The position numbers were made by a program, and so were the translations under genes. A DNA stretch of 64,000 bases. Source: an uncultured Collinsella sp. (GTDB lineage: Bacteria > Actinomycetota > Coriobacteriia > Coriobacteriales > Coriobacteriaceae). The DNA lies in the NCBI GenBank assembly GCA_959599915.1, contig CAUGJE010000006.1, positions 62,001-126,000 of the forward strand. The letters run 5' to 3'. This document shows, piece by piece, positions 26,555 to 35,906 of the stretch (positions are counted from its first letter, which is position 1; each line of letters begins with the position of its first letter). The notes under the pieces are model-generated. The model was not told where the DNA came from. It ran no database searches and saw only the letters and a list, made by a program, of their open reading frames with translations.

Positions 26555-26704
26555 CCCGCTCGGGTGGGGCCGTCAGGGCGGATGGCGCACACTGTCCCAT
26601 CGTCCCCGCCCGTTATGTGTTCATTTGCAATGCCGTGGATGGTTTGTCTGCCTTTGGGCATAAGAACCATCAAGAACATTGGCACATTAGCAAAGGAGAA
26701 CATC

Positions 26705-27067
26705 ATGGCGAAATTCTTTAAGGACCCCGACGGCAAGCTCATCGCCGCCCTTGGCGACGACGTTGCGACCCCTGCCGGTTGCACGGAACTGACTGCAAAC
26801 ACTGAGGACGCGGCGCACGAGAAGCACGTGCCTGTTGTCGAGACCGAGCGTGACGGTCACGTGATTCGCGCACGCGTTGGCTCGGTCGAGCACCCCAGCC
26901 TGCCCGAGCACTACATCGAGTGGATCGCCCTTGAGGCCGAGGGCCGTCTGGAGGTCCATTACCTTGAGCCCGGCATGAAGCCCGCGACGTTTTTTGCCGG
27001 CGGCTCCAAGACCGGCACCGTCTATGCCTATTGCAACCTGCATGGGCTGTGGTCCGCGACGTTCTAG
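26705..27067 (+). CDS. Superoxide reductase (neelaredoxin/desulfoferrodoxin-like)
   Basis: This 120-residue protein reduces superoxide to peroxide in anaerobes without making oxygen. The iron centre (four His and one Cys) is visible as EKHVPVVE, EHPSLPEHYIEW and CNLHGLW. The N-terminal desulforedoxin cysteines are absent, so it is the one-iron type, with a short N-terminal segment in their place. AAAGGAG precedes ATG 26705; longer upstream reading is not coding-like. Monocistronic, with a hairpin after the stop. Confidence 0.88.
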   Translation: MAKFFKDPDGKLIAALGDDVATPAGCTELTANTEDAAHEKHVPVVETERDGHVIRARVGSVEHPSLPEHYIEWIALEAEGRLEVHYLEPGMKPATFFAGGSKTGTVYAYCNLHGLWSATF

Positions 27068-27113
27068 GAGCGCGTCCCCGCTCGGGGTATCATAGCTAGC
27101 ATATGCACATGCG

Positions 27114-27146
27114 AGCGCCGACTGCATCATGCGGCCGGCGCTTTTA
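27114..27146 (+). terminator. Probable terminator after the superoxide reductase gene
   Basis: AGCGCCG (27114-27120) pairs with CGGCGCT (27136-27142), with further pairing inside, followed by ttta. It lies 47 bases after the stop and 38 before the next gene. Confidence 0.6.
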
Positions 27147-27184
27147 CTACGACAACGATGGTTTACGACGGAAAGGGCTGAGCC

Positions 27185-29170
27185 ATGAAGCTCGCACTTG
27201 CACAGATCGATATGCGCCTGGGTGATATTGAGGGCATTTGCGGCCGCATCGAGGACCAGGCTCGTCTGGCCCACGAGCGCGGGGCGCGCGTGCTGTGCGT
27301 GCCGGCTCCGCTCTTTATGGGCGCCATGCCCGGGGGCCTGGTGGGCACAGCCGACTTTGAGCACGACATGTTGACAGGCCTGACCGGTGTCGCCGAGCGC
27401 ATCCAGGAGCTTGACATGATCTGCATCGTGCCCGCGGCGGTTTCGTTTGAGGGCCAGCCGCTACTCGACTACATGATGCTCAAGGACGGTCATGTGGTGC
27501 CGGCGCGTTCGAGCATTGCCCTGCAGCGTGGCGAGAACAACGACACGCGTTGGGCGCCGCCGGTGTTCGACGTGGATGGCGTGCGCATCGCCGTGATTTT
27601 TGACTTGGACCGCGAGCTCGAGATGTTGCCGACCGGTGTTGACCTCATTGCGTATTTCCAATTCAACGCGTTTGACATGACCGACCGCGAGACTACTGCC
27701 ATTGCCGCCGTACGCAGCGGCGCCTACCGCAAGATCGCATCCAAGCGCAGCGTGTGGTTTGCCTGCATGGCGCCGGTCGGTGCCTATGACGAGTCGGTGT
27801 ATACCGGCGGTTCGTTTGTGCTCGACGACTGCGGTCGCGTGGTGGCCCAGGCGCCGTGTTTTGAGGAGAGTCTGCTGGTTCAGGAGATTCAGCGCGGCGT
27901 GATGCTCGATGCCCTGGAAGATCACGAACTGCCCGAGTTCCGTTCCGAGGAGTGGCTGTGGCAGGCGCTGGTGCTCGCCGTGCGCGACAACGCCCGGGCC
28001 CACGGTGCGTCGCGCGCCGTGGTGGCACTCGAGGGCGACTTGCCGTCGTCCCTGCTGGCGGCGCTGGCCGTCGACGCTTTGGGCCCACGTAATGTGATTG
28101 GCCTGGTGCTGGGGCGCAACCGCATCTTTACGCCGGCGCAGGAGGAGGCCGAGGCCGCCCGTTGCGCCGCCGTTCGCGCGATTGCCGAGCGCCTGCATAT
28201 TCGCACGGTTGAGCGCGATGCGCCGGATGCCGCGCGCGTGCTCGACCGCGATGTGTCGGCGGGCGACGCCGAGCGCCTGCGCTCTCGCACGCTGGGCCTC
28301 ATGCTGGAGGATACGGCGCTCGAGCTGGGTGCGATGGCGTTGAGTCCGCTGTCCAAAACCGAGTACGCGCTGGCGGCGCCGGCGCTTTGCGGCGGCTACC
28401 AGGGCGATTACGCGCCCTTTGGCGATGTGTACCTGTCGACGCTTGAGTTTGTGGCGCGTGTGCGCAACCGCGCGTCTGCCGTGGTGCCCCAAGAGCTCGT
28501 GACGCTCAACGCGGTGGAAGATTGTATGGAGCGCGTGCTGGCGCAGGCGCTCTCGACGCTCGACGGTCCGGTCGATATGCTCGACCGCGCGGCACAGCTG
28601 CTCGGCGGGCTCGAGCCGGGTGAGATCGATGGCGCGCTTGAGGCGCACGTGGACCGCAATCGATCTTTCGACGACATCCCGATGGCCGCTGGCAAGCCTG
28701 AGGCCTGCTCGCTGCTGCTGATGCTCGTTCGACAGGGTGAGGCTGCCCGCCGCATGTTGCCGACGGCGCCGATCGTTTCGTCCCGTTCGTTTGCCGAGCG
28801 CTCCTGGCCGTACATGCTCGCGTGGTCCGACCTGGGGCTTAACGGCAAGGAGCGTATGACGGTCGATTCGCTGGCGCGCGCCGAGGTGCGCCGTTTTGCT
28901 GACGAGGATACGAGCGAGCGCATGCGAAACGAGATGATGGGCGTGCTGGGCGAGCTACTGGGTATTTCGCCCGAGCAGATGGAGGAGCTGCGCTCTGAGG
29001 ACGGTCAGCGTCGTTTACACGAGGGAATGAAAAAGTTCGAGGGCGAGGTTCAGGACGCCATCGATAAGATGATGGGCGGTCAGGGCGGACCGCAGGGTGG
29101 GCCCCAGGGCACGCCGATGCCGCATCCGCCGGTTGATCCCCGACAGTTCCCATTCTTCTCGCAGAACTAA
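27185..29170 (+). CDS. NAD+ synthetase-like protein with degraded active sites
   Basis: This 661-residue protein has the layout of glutamine-dependent NadE: a nitrilase-fold amidase half (1-250) and an ATP-pyrophosphatase half (255-600). Catalytic residues look lost. The amidase Glu segment reads VPAPL (Ala41 where FPEL is usual), and the nucleophile-Cys segment reads IAVIFDLD (Phe139 where ICED is usual). The synthetase P-loop SGGxDS reads EGDLPSS (283-289), and TGNKSE reads SPLSKTE. The C-terminus adds a Gly/Gln/Pro-rich tail (about 630-661). It is long, uninterrupted and well expressed-looking (good ribosome site and codon use), so it is probably a functional pseudoenzyme rather than a dead gene. 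Role unknown. The next gene downstream is ruvC. Confidence 0.75.
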   Translation: MKLALAQIDMRLGDIEGICGRIEDQARLAHERGARVLCVPAPLFMGAMPGGLVGTADFEHDMLTGLTGVAERIQELDMICIVPAAVSFEGQPLLDYMMLKDGHVVPARSSIALQRGENNDTRWAPPVFDVDGVRIAVIFDLDRELEMLPTGVDLIAYFQFNAFDMTDRETTAIAAVRSGAYRKIASKRSVWFACMAPVGAYDESVYTGGSFVLDDCGRVVAQAPCFEESLLVQEIQRGVMLDALEDHELPEFRSEEWLWQALVLAVRDNARAHGASRAVVALEGDLPSSLLAALAVDALGPRNVIGLVLGRNRIFTPAQEEAEAARCAAVRAIAERLHIRTVERDAPDAARVLDRDVSAGDAERLRSRTLGLMLEDTALELGAMALSPLSKTEYALAAPALCGGYQGDYAPFGDVYLSTLEFVARVRNRASAVVPQELVTLNAVEDCMERVLAQALSTLDGPVDMLDRAAQLLGGLEPGEIDGALEAHVDRNRSFDDIPMAAGKPEACSLLLMLVRQGEAARRMLPTAPIVSSRSFAERSWPYMLAWSDLGLNGKERMTVDSLARAEVRRFADEDTSERMRNEMMGVLGELLGISPEQMEELRSEDGQRRLHEGMKKFEGEVQDAIDKMMGGQGGPQGGPQGTPMPHPPVDPRQFPFFSQN

Positions 29171-29307
29171 ACTGGGGACGGGATTCGCTCTCACCCCCGA
29201 TACTTCAACTAAGCATCTTGACCCCGTTGTGTTATTCTAGAACAGGCGTTCGTGAGTAGTGCGCGGGGCCTTGCCTTGCGCTTGGTAAAAGACGAGGGGA
29301 GGTTGGC

Positions 29308-29829
29308 TTGGTTATTTTGGGCATCGACCCCGGTTTGGCTCATACGGGTTGGGGGATTATCGAGGAGCGGCGTGGCGAGGTTCGCTGCCGTGCCTATGGC
29401 TGCATCGAGACCAGCGCAGGCAGTCCGCTCGCGGTGCGCCTGTCGCATATCGCCCGCGACCTCAAGGGTGTCGTGGAGCGTTATCGACCCGATACCGCTG
29501 CCATCGAGAGCATCTACTTTGGCGCCAACGTTCGCTCGGCCATCCCTACGGCGCATGCCCGCGGCGCTGCACTCGTGGCTCTTTCGGAATGCGCACTCGA
29601 GATCGGCGAGTACACGCCTATGCAGATTAAGCAGGCTGTGGTGGGTACCGGTGCCGCAGATAAGCGGCAGGTCGCCTATATGGTGCGCACGCTCACGCAG
29701 CTCGATCACGACCCGCATCCCGATCATGCCGCCGATGCCCTGGCCTGTGCCATCTGCCACGTAAACCTCAGCCGCACCCGCGCCCTTACCGGTGGCGAGT
29801 TCTATCAACAGAGAGGAACCGGATACTGA
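29308..29829 (+). CDS. ruvC: Crossover junction endodeoxyribonuclease RuvC
   Basis: This 173-residue Holliday-junction resolvase shows the acidic catalytic set: GIDPG (Asp7), AIESIYF (Glu) and DHAADALACAI (Asp pair). PMQIKQAVVGTGAADKRQV is the family segment before the last acidic residues. The start is TTG at 29308, with GGGGAGG five bases upstream; there is no ATG in a suitable place. The stop overlaps the ruvA start by one base (TGATG), so ruvC-ruvA-ruvB form a coupled operon. Confidence 0.94.
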   Translation: MVILGIDPGLAHTGWGIIEERRGEVRCRAYGCIETSAGSPLAVRLSHIARDLKGVVERYRPDTAAIESIYFGANVRSAIPTAHARGAALVALSECALEIGEYTPMQIKQAVVGTGAADKRQVAYMVRTLTQLDHDPHPDHAADALACAICHVNLSRTRALTGGEFYQQRGTGY

Positions 29830-30449
29830 TGATTTCCCAGCTCCACGGAACGCTTGTCGAGGCCACGATGAGCTCCGTTGTCGTCGACGTGTCGGGCGTT
29901 GGCTTTGAACTCGGCATCTCGGGTAGCACTGCGGCCACGTTGCCGACGCCCGGCGGCGAGGTCCGCCTCTACACGCGTATGCAGGTGCGCGAGGACGCCA
30001 TGACACTTTTCGGTTTTTCCTCAAAGGATGAGCGCACGATGTTCGACCGGCTCGTGTCCGTCTCGGGCGTTGGCCCGCGCTTGGCGCTCGCCGTACTTTC
30101 CACCTATACCGTGGGACAGCTGTATTCCCTGGTGATGGCCGAGGACGACAAGGGCATGGCCAAGGTGCCCGGCGTGGGCAAAAAGACCGCCCAGCGCCTC
30201 ATCTTGGAGCTCAAGAGCACCTTTGCCAAGGACAAGGGCTTTGTGCCGGTCGACGTGATCCCGGGGCAGGTTGCGATGCCCGTGCCCGCCGCCGCTCCTT
30301 CGGCGATCGATGACGCCCGTGCGGCACTCCTTTCCATGGGCTTTAGTCCGCAGGAGACTGATGTTGCCCTGAGCGGGTATGATGGGCAGGATATGCGTGT
30401 CGAGGATTTGCTCGGCGCGGCGCTTAAGCGACTCGGAATGGATGCGTGA
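29829..30449 (+). CDS. ruvA: Holliday junction branch migration protein RuvA
   Basis: This 206-residue DNA-binding subunit of RuvAB has an N-terminal OB fold (MISQLHGTLVEA), paired helix-hairpin-helix motifs (LVSVSGVGPRLALAVLS and KVPGVGKKTAQRLILELK) and a C-terminal UBA-like domain (ARAALLSMGFSPQETDVAL) that contacts RuvB. Its start and stop overlap neighbouring genes by 1 base each, typical of translational coupling. Confidence 0.95.
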   Translation: MISQLHGTLVEATMSSVVVDVSGVGFELGISGSTAATLPTPGGEVRLYTRMQVREDAMTLFGFSSKDERTMFDRLVSVSGVGPRLALAVLSTYTVGQLYSLVMAEDDKGMAKVPGVGKKTAQRLILELKSTFAKDKGFVPVDVIPGQVAMPVPAAAPSAIDDARAALLSMGFSPQETDVALSGYDGQDMRVEDLLGAALKRLGMDA

Positions 30450-31516
30450 TGTGGGAAGCCGATGACTCTCAGGACCTGTGGGCGACGCCCGGCAACTCGC
30501 CGGCGGCATCCATGGCGCACGGCGAGCGCATGGTGGGCTCGGAGCTGACGGCCGAGGACCTCGATGTCGACCGTACCCTGCGCCCCCAGCGCCTGGATGA
30601 CTACTGCGGCCAGGAGCACATCAAGCAGAGTCTGCGCGTGCTTATCGAAGCGGCGCAGAGTCGTGGCGAGACGCTCGACCACGTGATCTTCTCGGGTCCT
30701 CCGGGCCTGGGCAAGACCACGCTGGCCACCGTTATCGCCAACGAGCTGGGCGCTCAGATCAAGACCACGAGTGGCCCTGCCATCGCGCGCACGGGCGACC
30801 TGGCGGCCATCCTTACTAACTTGCAGCCGGGTGATGTGCTGTTTATCGACGAGATCCACCGCCTCAACCGTTCGGTCGAGGAGGTCCTGTACCCCGCGAT
30901 GGAGGACTTTGCCCTCGATATCGTGATTGGCAAGGGTCCGGCGGCGCGCTCGATTCGCCTGGATATCCCCAAGTTTACGCTGGTAGCGGCAACGACCCGC
31001 TCAGGCATGTTGACCGGCCCGTTGCGCGACCGCTTTGGCATTTCATATCGCCTGGATTACTACACGGTCGAAGAGCTCGCGCAGATTGTGACGCGCTCGG
31101 CGACTATCTTGGGCGTGACGATTGACCATCCGAGCGCGCTCGAGATCGGCTCGCGTTCGCGCGGCACGCCACGTCTTGCCAACCGCCTGCTCAAGCGCGT
31201 GCGCGATTACGCACAGGTGCGTGGCAACGGCCCTATCGAGCTCGATATCTGCCGCCAGGCGCTCGAGTTCTTCGAGATCGATGAACTCGGTCTGGACTGG
31301 ATGGATATTCGCATTTTGGAGACGCTCGCTAAGACGTTCTCCGGTCGCGCCGTGGGACTTACGACTCTTGCCAGCGCGGTGGGCGAGGACCCGGGCACGC
31401 TCGAGGATGTCTATGAGCCCTATTTGCTGCAGTGCGGGTTGATGATTCGTACGCCGCAGGGCCGTCAGGCAACGCTTCGCACCTTTGAGCACCTGGGGAT
31501 TGAACCTACCGTTTAG
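30449..31516 (+). CDS. ruvB: Holliday junction branch migration ATPase RuvB
   Basis: This 355-residue AAA+ motor drives branch migration. FSGPPGLGKTTLA is Walker A, LFIDEIHRLNRSVEE is Walker B, TTRSGMLTGPLRDRFG carries sensor 1 and the arginine finger, and the C-terminal winged helix includes QGRQATLRTFEHLG. ATG 30449 overlaps the ruvA stop; a GTG three bases earlier is possible. The N-terminal ~30 residues (MWEADDSQDLW and following) are a short extension ahead of the usual ENTLRPQ-like start. Confidence 0.95.
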   Translation: MWEADDSQDLWATPGNSPAASMAHGERMVGSELTAEDLDVDRTLRPQRLDDYCGQEHIKQSLRVLIEAAQSRGETLDHVIFSGPPGLGKTTLATVIANELGAQIKTTSGPAIARTGDLAAILTNLQPGDVLFIDEIHRLNRSVEEVLYPAMEDFALDIVIGKGPAARSIRLDIPKFTLVAATTRSGMLTGPLRDRFGISYRLDYYTVEELAQIVTRSATILGVTIDHPSALEIGSRSRGTPRLANRLLKRVRDYAQVRGNGPIELDICRQALEFFEIDELGLDWMDIRILETLAKTFSGRAVGLTTLASAVGEDPGTLEDVYEPYLLQCGLMIRTPQGRQATLRTFEHLGIEPTV

Positions 31517-31660
31517 GGCGCTTTGTTTTGGCGGGCTGTTGGGCTATCGCCGGGCATCGGGTAAACATATCGCCGTTCATCGGTTATGGGCGTTTTACTA
31601 TTGCGCGCCCGTGCTATGCTGAATTGGTCTTTTTCTCATTCGGTAACGAAAGGACCGCCC

Positions 31661-33328
31661 ATGCCTACTGACATCGAAATCGCACGTTCTGTCACGCCGC
31701 TGCCTATTACCGAGGTGGCCAAGAACGCCGGCGTCGACGTTAAGCACCTTATTCCGTACGGCTTCGACAAGGCTAAGGTCGACTATTCACTGCTCAACGA
31801 GCCGACCGATCACCAGGCCAAGCTCGTCCTCGTGACCGCTATCAACCCAACGCCTGCGGGCGAGGGCAAGACCACCACGACCATCGGTCTGGCCGATGGC
31901 CTGCGTCGTCGCGGCGTCAAGAGTGCCGTGGCCCTGCGCGAGCCTTCGCTCGGCCCCGTCTTTGGCGTTAAGGGCGGCGCTGCCGGCGGCGGCTGGGCTC
32001 AGGTCATCCCCATGGAGGATATCAACCTGCACTTTACCGGTGACTTCCATGCTATCGGCGCCGCCAATAACCTGCTGGCCGCCATGCTCGACAACCATAT
32101 TCAGCAGGGCAATCAGCTCGGTATTGACGTTAAGCGCATCACTTGGAAGCGCGTTGTCGATATGAACGACCGTCAGCTGCGCCACGTCATCGACGGTATT
32201 GGCGGTAAGGCCCAGGGCGTGCCGCGCGAGGACGGCTTCGATATCACCGTCGCCTCCGAGGTCATGGCAATCCTGTGCCTGTCTACAAGCATTAACGACC
32301 TCAAGGAGCGCCTGGGCGAGATCGTCGTCGGCTACAGCTTTGCCGGCGAGCCCGTCCGCGCCCGCGACCTTAAGGCCCAGGGTGCCATGGCCGCGTTGCT
32401 TAAGGACGCGCTCAAGCCCAACTTGGTGCAAACGCTCGAGGGCACGCCTGCGTTTGTCCACGGCGGCCCCTTCGCCAACATTGCCCACGGCTGCAACTCT
32501 ATCATGGCCACGCGTATGGCGATGCGCTTTGGCGATGTCGCCATTACCGAGGCCGGCTTCGGTGCCGATTTGGGTGCCGAGAAGTTCCTCGACATTAAGT
32601 GCCGCATGACGGGCGTTCGCCCCAGCGCCGTCGTGGTCGTCGCCACCGCTCGTGCGCTGAAGTACAACGGTGGCGTCGCCAAGGCCGACCTCAACGAGGA
32701 GAACCTCGAGGCACTCAAGGCCGGCATGCCCAACCTGCTGCGTCACGTCGACAACATCCAGAACGTTTATGGTCTGCCCTGCGTGGTCGCCATCAACCGC
32801 TTCCCGACGGACACCGAGGCTGAGCTTGCGCTCATCGAGTCCGAGTGCCAGAAGCTCGGCGTCAACGTTAAGCTTTCCGAGGTCTGGGCCAAGGGCGGCG
32901 AGGGCGCGCTCGAGCTGGCCGATGAGGTCATGCGTCTGATTGAGCAGCCGAGCGAGCTCAAGTTTGCCTATGAGGACGGCGCCGATGTGGCTGACGCCCT
33001 CGAGGCCGTCGCCACCAAGGTTTACCGCGCCGACGGCGTCGACTTTACGCCGGCTGCCAAGCGTCAGCTTGCCGAGCTGCGCGAGAACGGCTTTGGCAAC
33101 CTGCCGGTGTGCGTCGCCAAGACGCAGTACAGCTTTAGCGACAACGCCAAGGCCCTGGGCGCTCCCGAGAACTTCCGCATCACGGTGCGTGAGCTCAAGG
33201 TTTCCGCCGGTGCCCACTTTGTGGTCGCACTGACTGGCAGTGTTCTGACCATGCCGGGCCTGCCCAAGGTTCCCGCGGCCGAGAACATCGACGTCGACAA
33301 CGACGGCAACATCACCGGCCTGTTCTAA
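31661..33328 (+). CDS. fhs: Formate-tetrahydrofolate ligase
   Basis: This 555-residue enzyme makes 10-formyl-THF from formate, ATP and THF. The P-loop is TPAGEGKTTTTIGL. REPSLGPVFGVKGGAAGGGWAQ and HFTGDFHAI are family blocks, and the length is normal. GAAAGGA lies upstream of ATG 31661, and a TATGCT -10-like hexamer sits at 31615-31620. Monocistronic with a terminator. Together with FchA and FolD about 12 kb downstream it completes the C1-THF path between formate and 5,10-methylene-THF. Confidence 0.96.
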   Translation: MPTDIEIARSVTPLPITEVAKNAGVDVKHLIPYGFDKAKVDYSLLNEPTDHQAKLVLVTAINPTPAGEGKTTTTIGLADGLRRRGVKSAVALREPSLGPVFGVKGGAAGGGWAQVIPMEDINLHFTGDFHAIGAANNLLAAMLDNHIQQGNQLGIDVKRITWKRVVDMNDRQLRHVIDGIGGKAQGVPREDGFDITVASEVMAILCLSTSINDLKERLGEIVVGYSFAGEPVRARDLKAQGAMAALLKDALKPNLVQTLEGTPAFVHGGPFANIAHGCNSIMATRMAMRFGDVAITEAGFGADLGAEKFLDIKCRMTGVRPSAVVVVATARALKYNGGVAKADLNEENLEALKAGMPNLLRHVDNIQNVYGLPCVVAINRFPTDTEAELALIESECQKLGVNVKLSEVWAKGGEGALELADEVMRLIEQPSELKFAYEDGADVADALEAVATKVYRADGVDFTPAAKRQLAELRENGFGNLPVCVAKTQYSFSDNAKALGAPENFRITVRELKVSAGAHFVVALTGSVLTMPGLPKVPAAENIDVDNDGNITGLF

Positions 33329-33353
33329 GCTTGTTGCCCATAGCTGCTTGCCC

Positions 33354-33391
33354 GCCCCGTCGCGCCTACCAAGGCCCGGCGGGGCTTTTGT
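33354..33391 (+). terminator. Terminator of fhs
   Basis: A 13-bp G+C-rich stem (33354-33366/33373-33385, one mismatch and one G-U) is followed by tttt. Confidence 0.8.
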
Positions 33392-33505
33392 TTTCTAGCC
33401 GCGCTTGTCTTGTAGATATGGACGGGCTCTGTCCGTCACGGGCTTTTGCGCGGGTAGAATGCATGGATAACTTGATGCTTACGGGCGACGGAAAGGAATC
33501 GTTGC

Positions 33506-34495
33506 ATGGATCAGGACAAGACAACCGTGATGGGCGGCTACGGTTCCGCGCAGGCTGGCGATAGCGCCGATGCGACCCGCGTTGTTCCCAACCCCGGTTA
33601 TACCGGCCCCGCCGCGACGCAGCCTTCTGCCGAGCCAACCCGGGTTATGGGCTATGGCGACACAGCGCGGGATTTTTATGCTGTATCTTCGCAAGGCCCC
33701 TATGGCGACGCAGCTCCGGACCCGTTTGATTACGCGCCGCAGGATTCTTATGCCGCCTCGACGCCGAATCCCTATGATGACCTGCCGCAAAATCCCATTC
33801 CGCAGCCTCAGCAGACGACGTATATGCCTCGCACGGCGCAGCCTCGCTACGAGTCGCGCGAGCCGTATCGCGAGTACCCCAAGTCGATTCCGCAATATGG
33901 CGAGGACGAGGAGAAGAAGCCGTCGCGTTCGTCGAGCGTGATCAAGAAGATCCTCATCGTGCTGGCGATCTTCTTTGCGCTGTCGGTTGTGTTTGCCATT
34001 GTGTCGGGCATGCTCAACAAGCGAGGGAGTTCAACGGCCGATACCGCTGCCGAGCAAACCGAGTCCGCCTCGTCTAGCACCGTCGATCTGAGCGATATCC
34101 CGGGGCAGTACTGGTCCAACGCCAAGAAACTTCTCAAGTCGCGCGGCGCCAATCTTTCGAATGCCGTGGTCCTGACTGATGATGGCTCAACGCCCGTCAT
34201 CGATGCCAACTGGGTCGTTACTTCTGCTTACTATAACGACAGCGGCAACCTCGAAATTCAACTCACGCACAAGAATAGCTCTGGCAACTCGCCCGACGGC
34301 CAAAGCGGTACCGACAGCTCGAGTTCCAATACGCTGGAGGACTTGAGCAACAAGGCACAGGAGTTGGGAGACAAGGCGCAAGAGCTGGGCGATACGGCAC
34401 AAAACCTGGGCGACACCGCGCAGAACTTGGGCGACATGGCGACGGGTGCCTGGAATGCACTGCAAAACGGCATCTCGGGCGCGCAGGGAAACTAG
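33506..34495 (+). CDS. Single-pass membrane protein with PASTA-like outer domain
   Basis: This 329-residue protein of unknown function has a Pro/Tyr/Gln-rich cytoplasmic region (1-145), one membrane helix (ILIVLAIFFALSVVFAIVSG, about 149-168) and an outer part. The outer part contains a possible PASTA-like domain: DIPGQYWSNAKKLLKSRG, then VVLTDDGSTPVI, then a beta segment ending IQLTHK. A Ser/Gly-rich linker follows, then four to five near-identical heptads (KAQELGD, TAQNLGD) that should form an amphipathic helix. The architecture resembles envelope sensors or anchors. Ribosome site GGAAAGGA precedes the ATG. Convergent with the CDF gene. Confidence 0.65.
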   Translation: MDQDKTTVMGGYGSAQAGDSADATRVVPNPGYTGPAATQPSAEPTRVMGYGDTARDFYAVSSQGPYGDAAPDPFDYAPQDSYAASTPNPYDDLPQNPIPQPQQTTYMPRTAQPRYESREPYREYPKSIPQYGEDEEKKPSRSSSVIKKILIVLAIFFALSVVFAIVSGMLNKRGSSTADTAAEQTESASSSTVDLSDIPGQYWSNAKKLLKSRGANLSNAVVLTDDGSTPVIDANWVVTSAYYNDSGNLEIQLTHKNSSGNSPDGQSGTDSSSSNTLEDLSNKAQELGDKAQELGDTAQNLGDTAQNLGDMATGAWNALQNGISGAQGN

Positions 34496-34507
34496 CTGTT
34501 AAGCGGG

Positions 34508-35689
34508 CTACAGCTGTTCAGCCGGACGGTCGGGCGAGCTAAAGCCCGAGTCAAACGTAACGACGCATGAGGCATTGGGTCGGCGCTCGTGCACGATGCG
34601 CGTGACGAGCTCCAGCAGCTCCTCGTCGGATATGTCAAAGCCGTCGGGGCGCACCAGGTCAAACGAAACGAACCCGTCGTGTTCGTGCAGGTCGTGGATG
34701 GAGAGCGCGGGGTCGATCTGCATAACGCCGCGCTTGACCCAGCCGCGCAAATCATCGCCGGTTGTCGCGATGGGGTCGCAGTGCAGCGTGATGCCAATGC
34801 CCATCTGGCGCTTGATGTCGTGCTCGATGGTGTCCAGGATCTCGTGGTGCTCAAATGCGTCGCCCTCGCCGGGCATCTCCACGTGAGCGCTGGCAAACTG
34901 ACGACCGGGGCCGTAGTCGTGCACCATCAGGTCGTGTGTGCCCAAGACCTGCGGATAGGACATGATCTTGTCGCGGATTGCCTGGACGAGCTTGGGGTCG
35001 GGCGCTTGCCCCAGCAACGGGCTGATGGCGTCGCGCACTAGGCCCATGCCGCTGATGCAGATGAAGATGCCCACACCCAGGCCTGCCCAGCCATCGAGGT
35101 CAAAGCCGGTCGTCTGCGAAATAAGCGCCGCCACCAAGACCGAGCCCGAGGTGATGACGTCGTTTTTGGAGTCCTGTGCTGTGGCAATGAGTGTTTCGGA
35201 ATCGATACGGTTGCCCAGCGCGCGGTTGAATGCGGCCATCCAGAGCTTAACGAGCATGGATGTAGCCAGCGCCGCAAGGGAAACGAGCGTGTAAGCGGTG
35301 GGGGAAGGCTTGATGATCTTAGTGACCGACTCGAGGATCAGGTTGATGCCGACGGCGCAAACCAGGACGGCGACAAACAAGCCGGCTAGGTACTCGTAAC
35401 GGCCGTGGCCATAGGGGTGGCCTTCGTCTGCAGGGCGGCTGGCAAGGCGGAACCCGAGCAGGCTCACGATGTTGCTCGAGGCATCGGAGAGGTTGTTGAA
35501 AGCGTCGGCGATGAGGGAGACGGAGCCGGCGAGCAGGCCTGCGATGCCCTTGGCCAGGCACAGGGTGATGTTGAGGCCAATGCAGATGAGGCTTGCGGCG
35601 AAGCCCGCGTTGGTGCGGCAGGAGGCATCGACCGGCTCGCCCTCGCTGCCGGGAACAAGCGTATGTACCAGCCGATTTACAAATAGCAT
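34508..35689 (-). CDS. Cation diffusion facilitator family transporter
   Basis: This 393-residue metal/proton antiporter has about six membrane segments and a cytoplasmic C-terminal domain. Metal-site residues appear as ADAFNNLSD (TM2, DxxxxxxD arrangement) and AQDSKNDV (TM5). The latter is DxxxD instead of the HxxxD of zinc CDFs, a pattern reported for manganese-type members. The zinc/iron-type assignment is thus less likely. ATG 35689 is preceded by GAGGACG at good distance; ATG 35710 is an alternative, and longer upstream reading is not coding-like. The C-terminal extension (about 315-393) is longer than in E. coli FieF. Confidence 0.85.
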   Translation of the reverse strand: MLFVNRLVHTLVPGSEGEPVDASCRTNAGFAASLICIGLNITLCLAKGIAGLLAGSVSLIADAFNNLSDASSNIVSLLGFRLASRPADEGHPYGHGRYEYLAGLFVAVLVCAVGINLILESVTKIIKPSPTAYTLVSLAALATSMLVKLWMAAFNRALGNRIDSETLIATAQDSKNDVITSGSVLVAALISQTTGFDLDGWAGLGVGIFICISGMGLVRDAISPLLGQAPDPKLVQAIRDKIMSYPQVLGTHDLMVHDYGPGRQFASAHVEMPGEGDAFEHHEILDTIEHDIKRQMGIGITLHCDPIATTGDDLRGWVKRGVMQIDPALSIHDLHEHDGFVSFDLVRPDGFDISDEELLELVTRIVHERRPNASCVVTFDSGFSSPDRPAEQL

Positions 35690-35860
35690 AGCGGTCGTCC
35701 TCACAATCATGTTTAAGGGGATAGTGTAGCTCGCGCGGGGGCGCCGTGCACCGATGCTCAGAAAATGCAGCAATAGTCTGCCGGTGCTAACGAGCGAGCC
35801 TTCTCGTCTGCCTGGGTGGTCCATTTTGGGCCACATGGGTATGGGCATGTGCCTGTTTGC

Positions 35861-35879
35861 TCGACATACTTAATGTCGA
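35861..35879. promoter_or_regulatory. Palindrome upstream of the zinc-ribbon gene
   Basis: TCGACAT and ATGTCGA form perfect 7-bp arms around a 5-base spacer, 27 bases before the start codon at 35907. It is a candidate operator or part of the promoter; the binding protein is unknown. Confidence 0.4.
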
Positions 35880-35906
35880 CAGCTTTGTGCAAAGGAGGAC
35901 GTTTCC

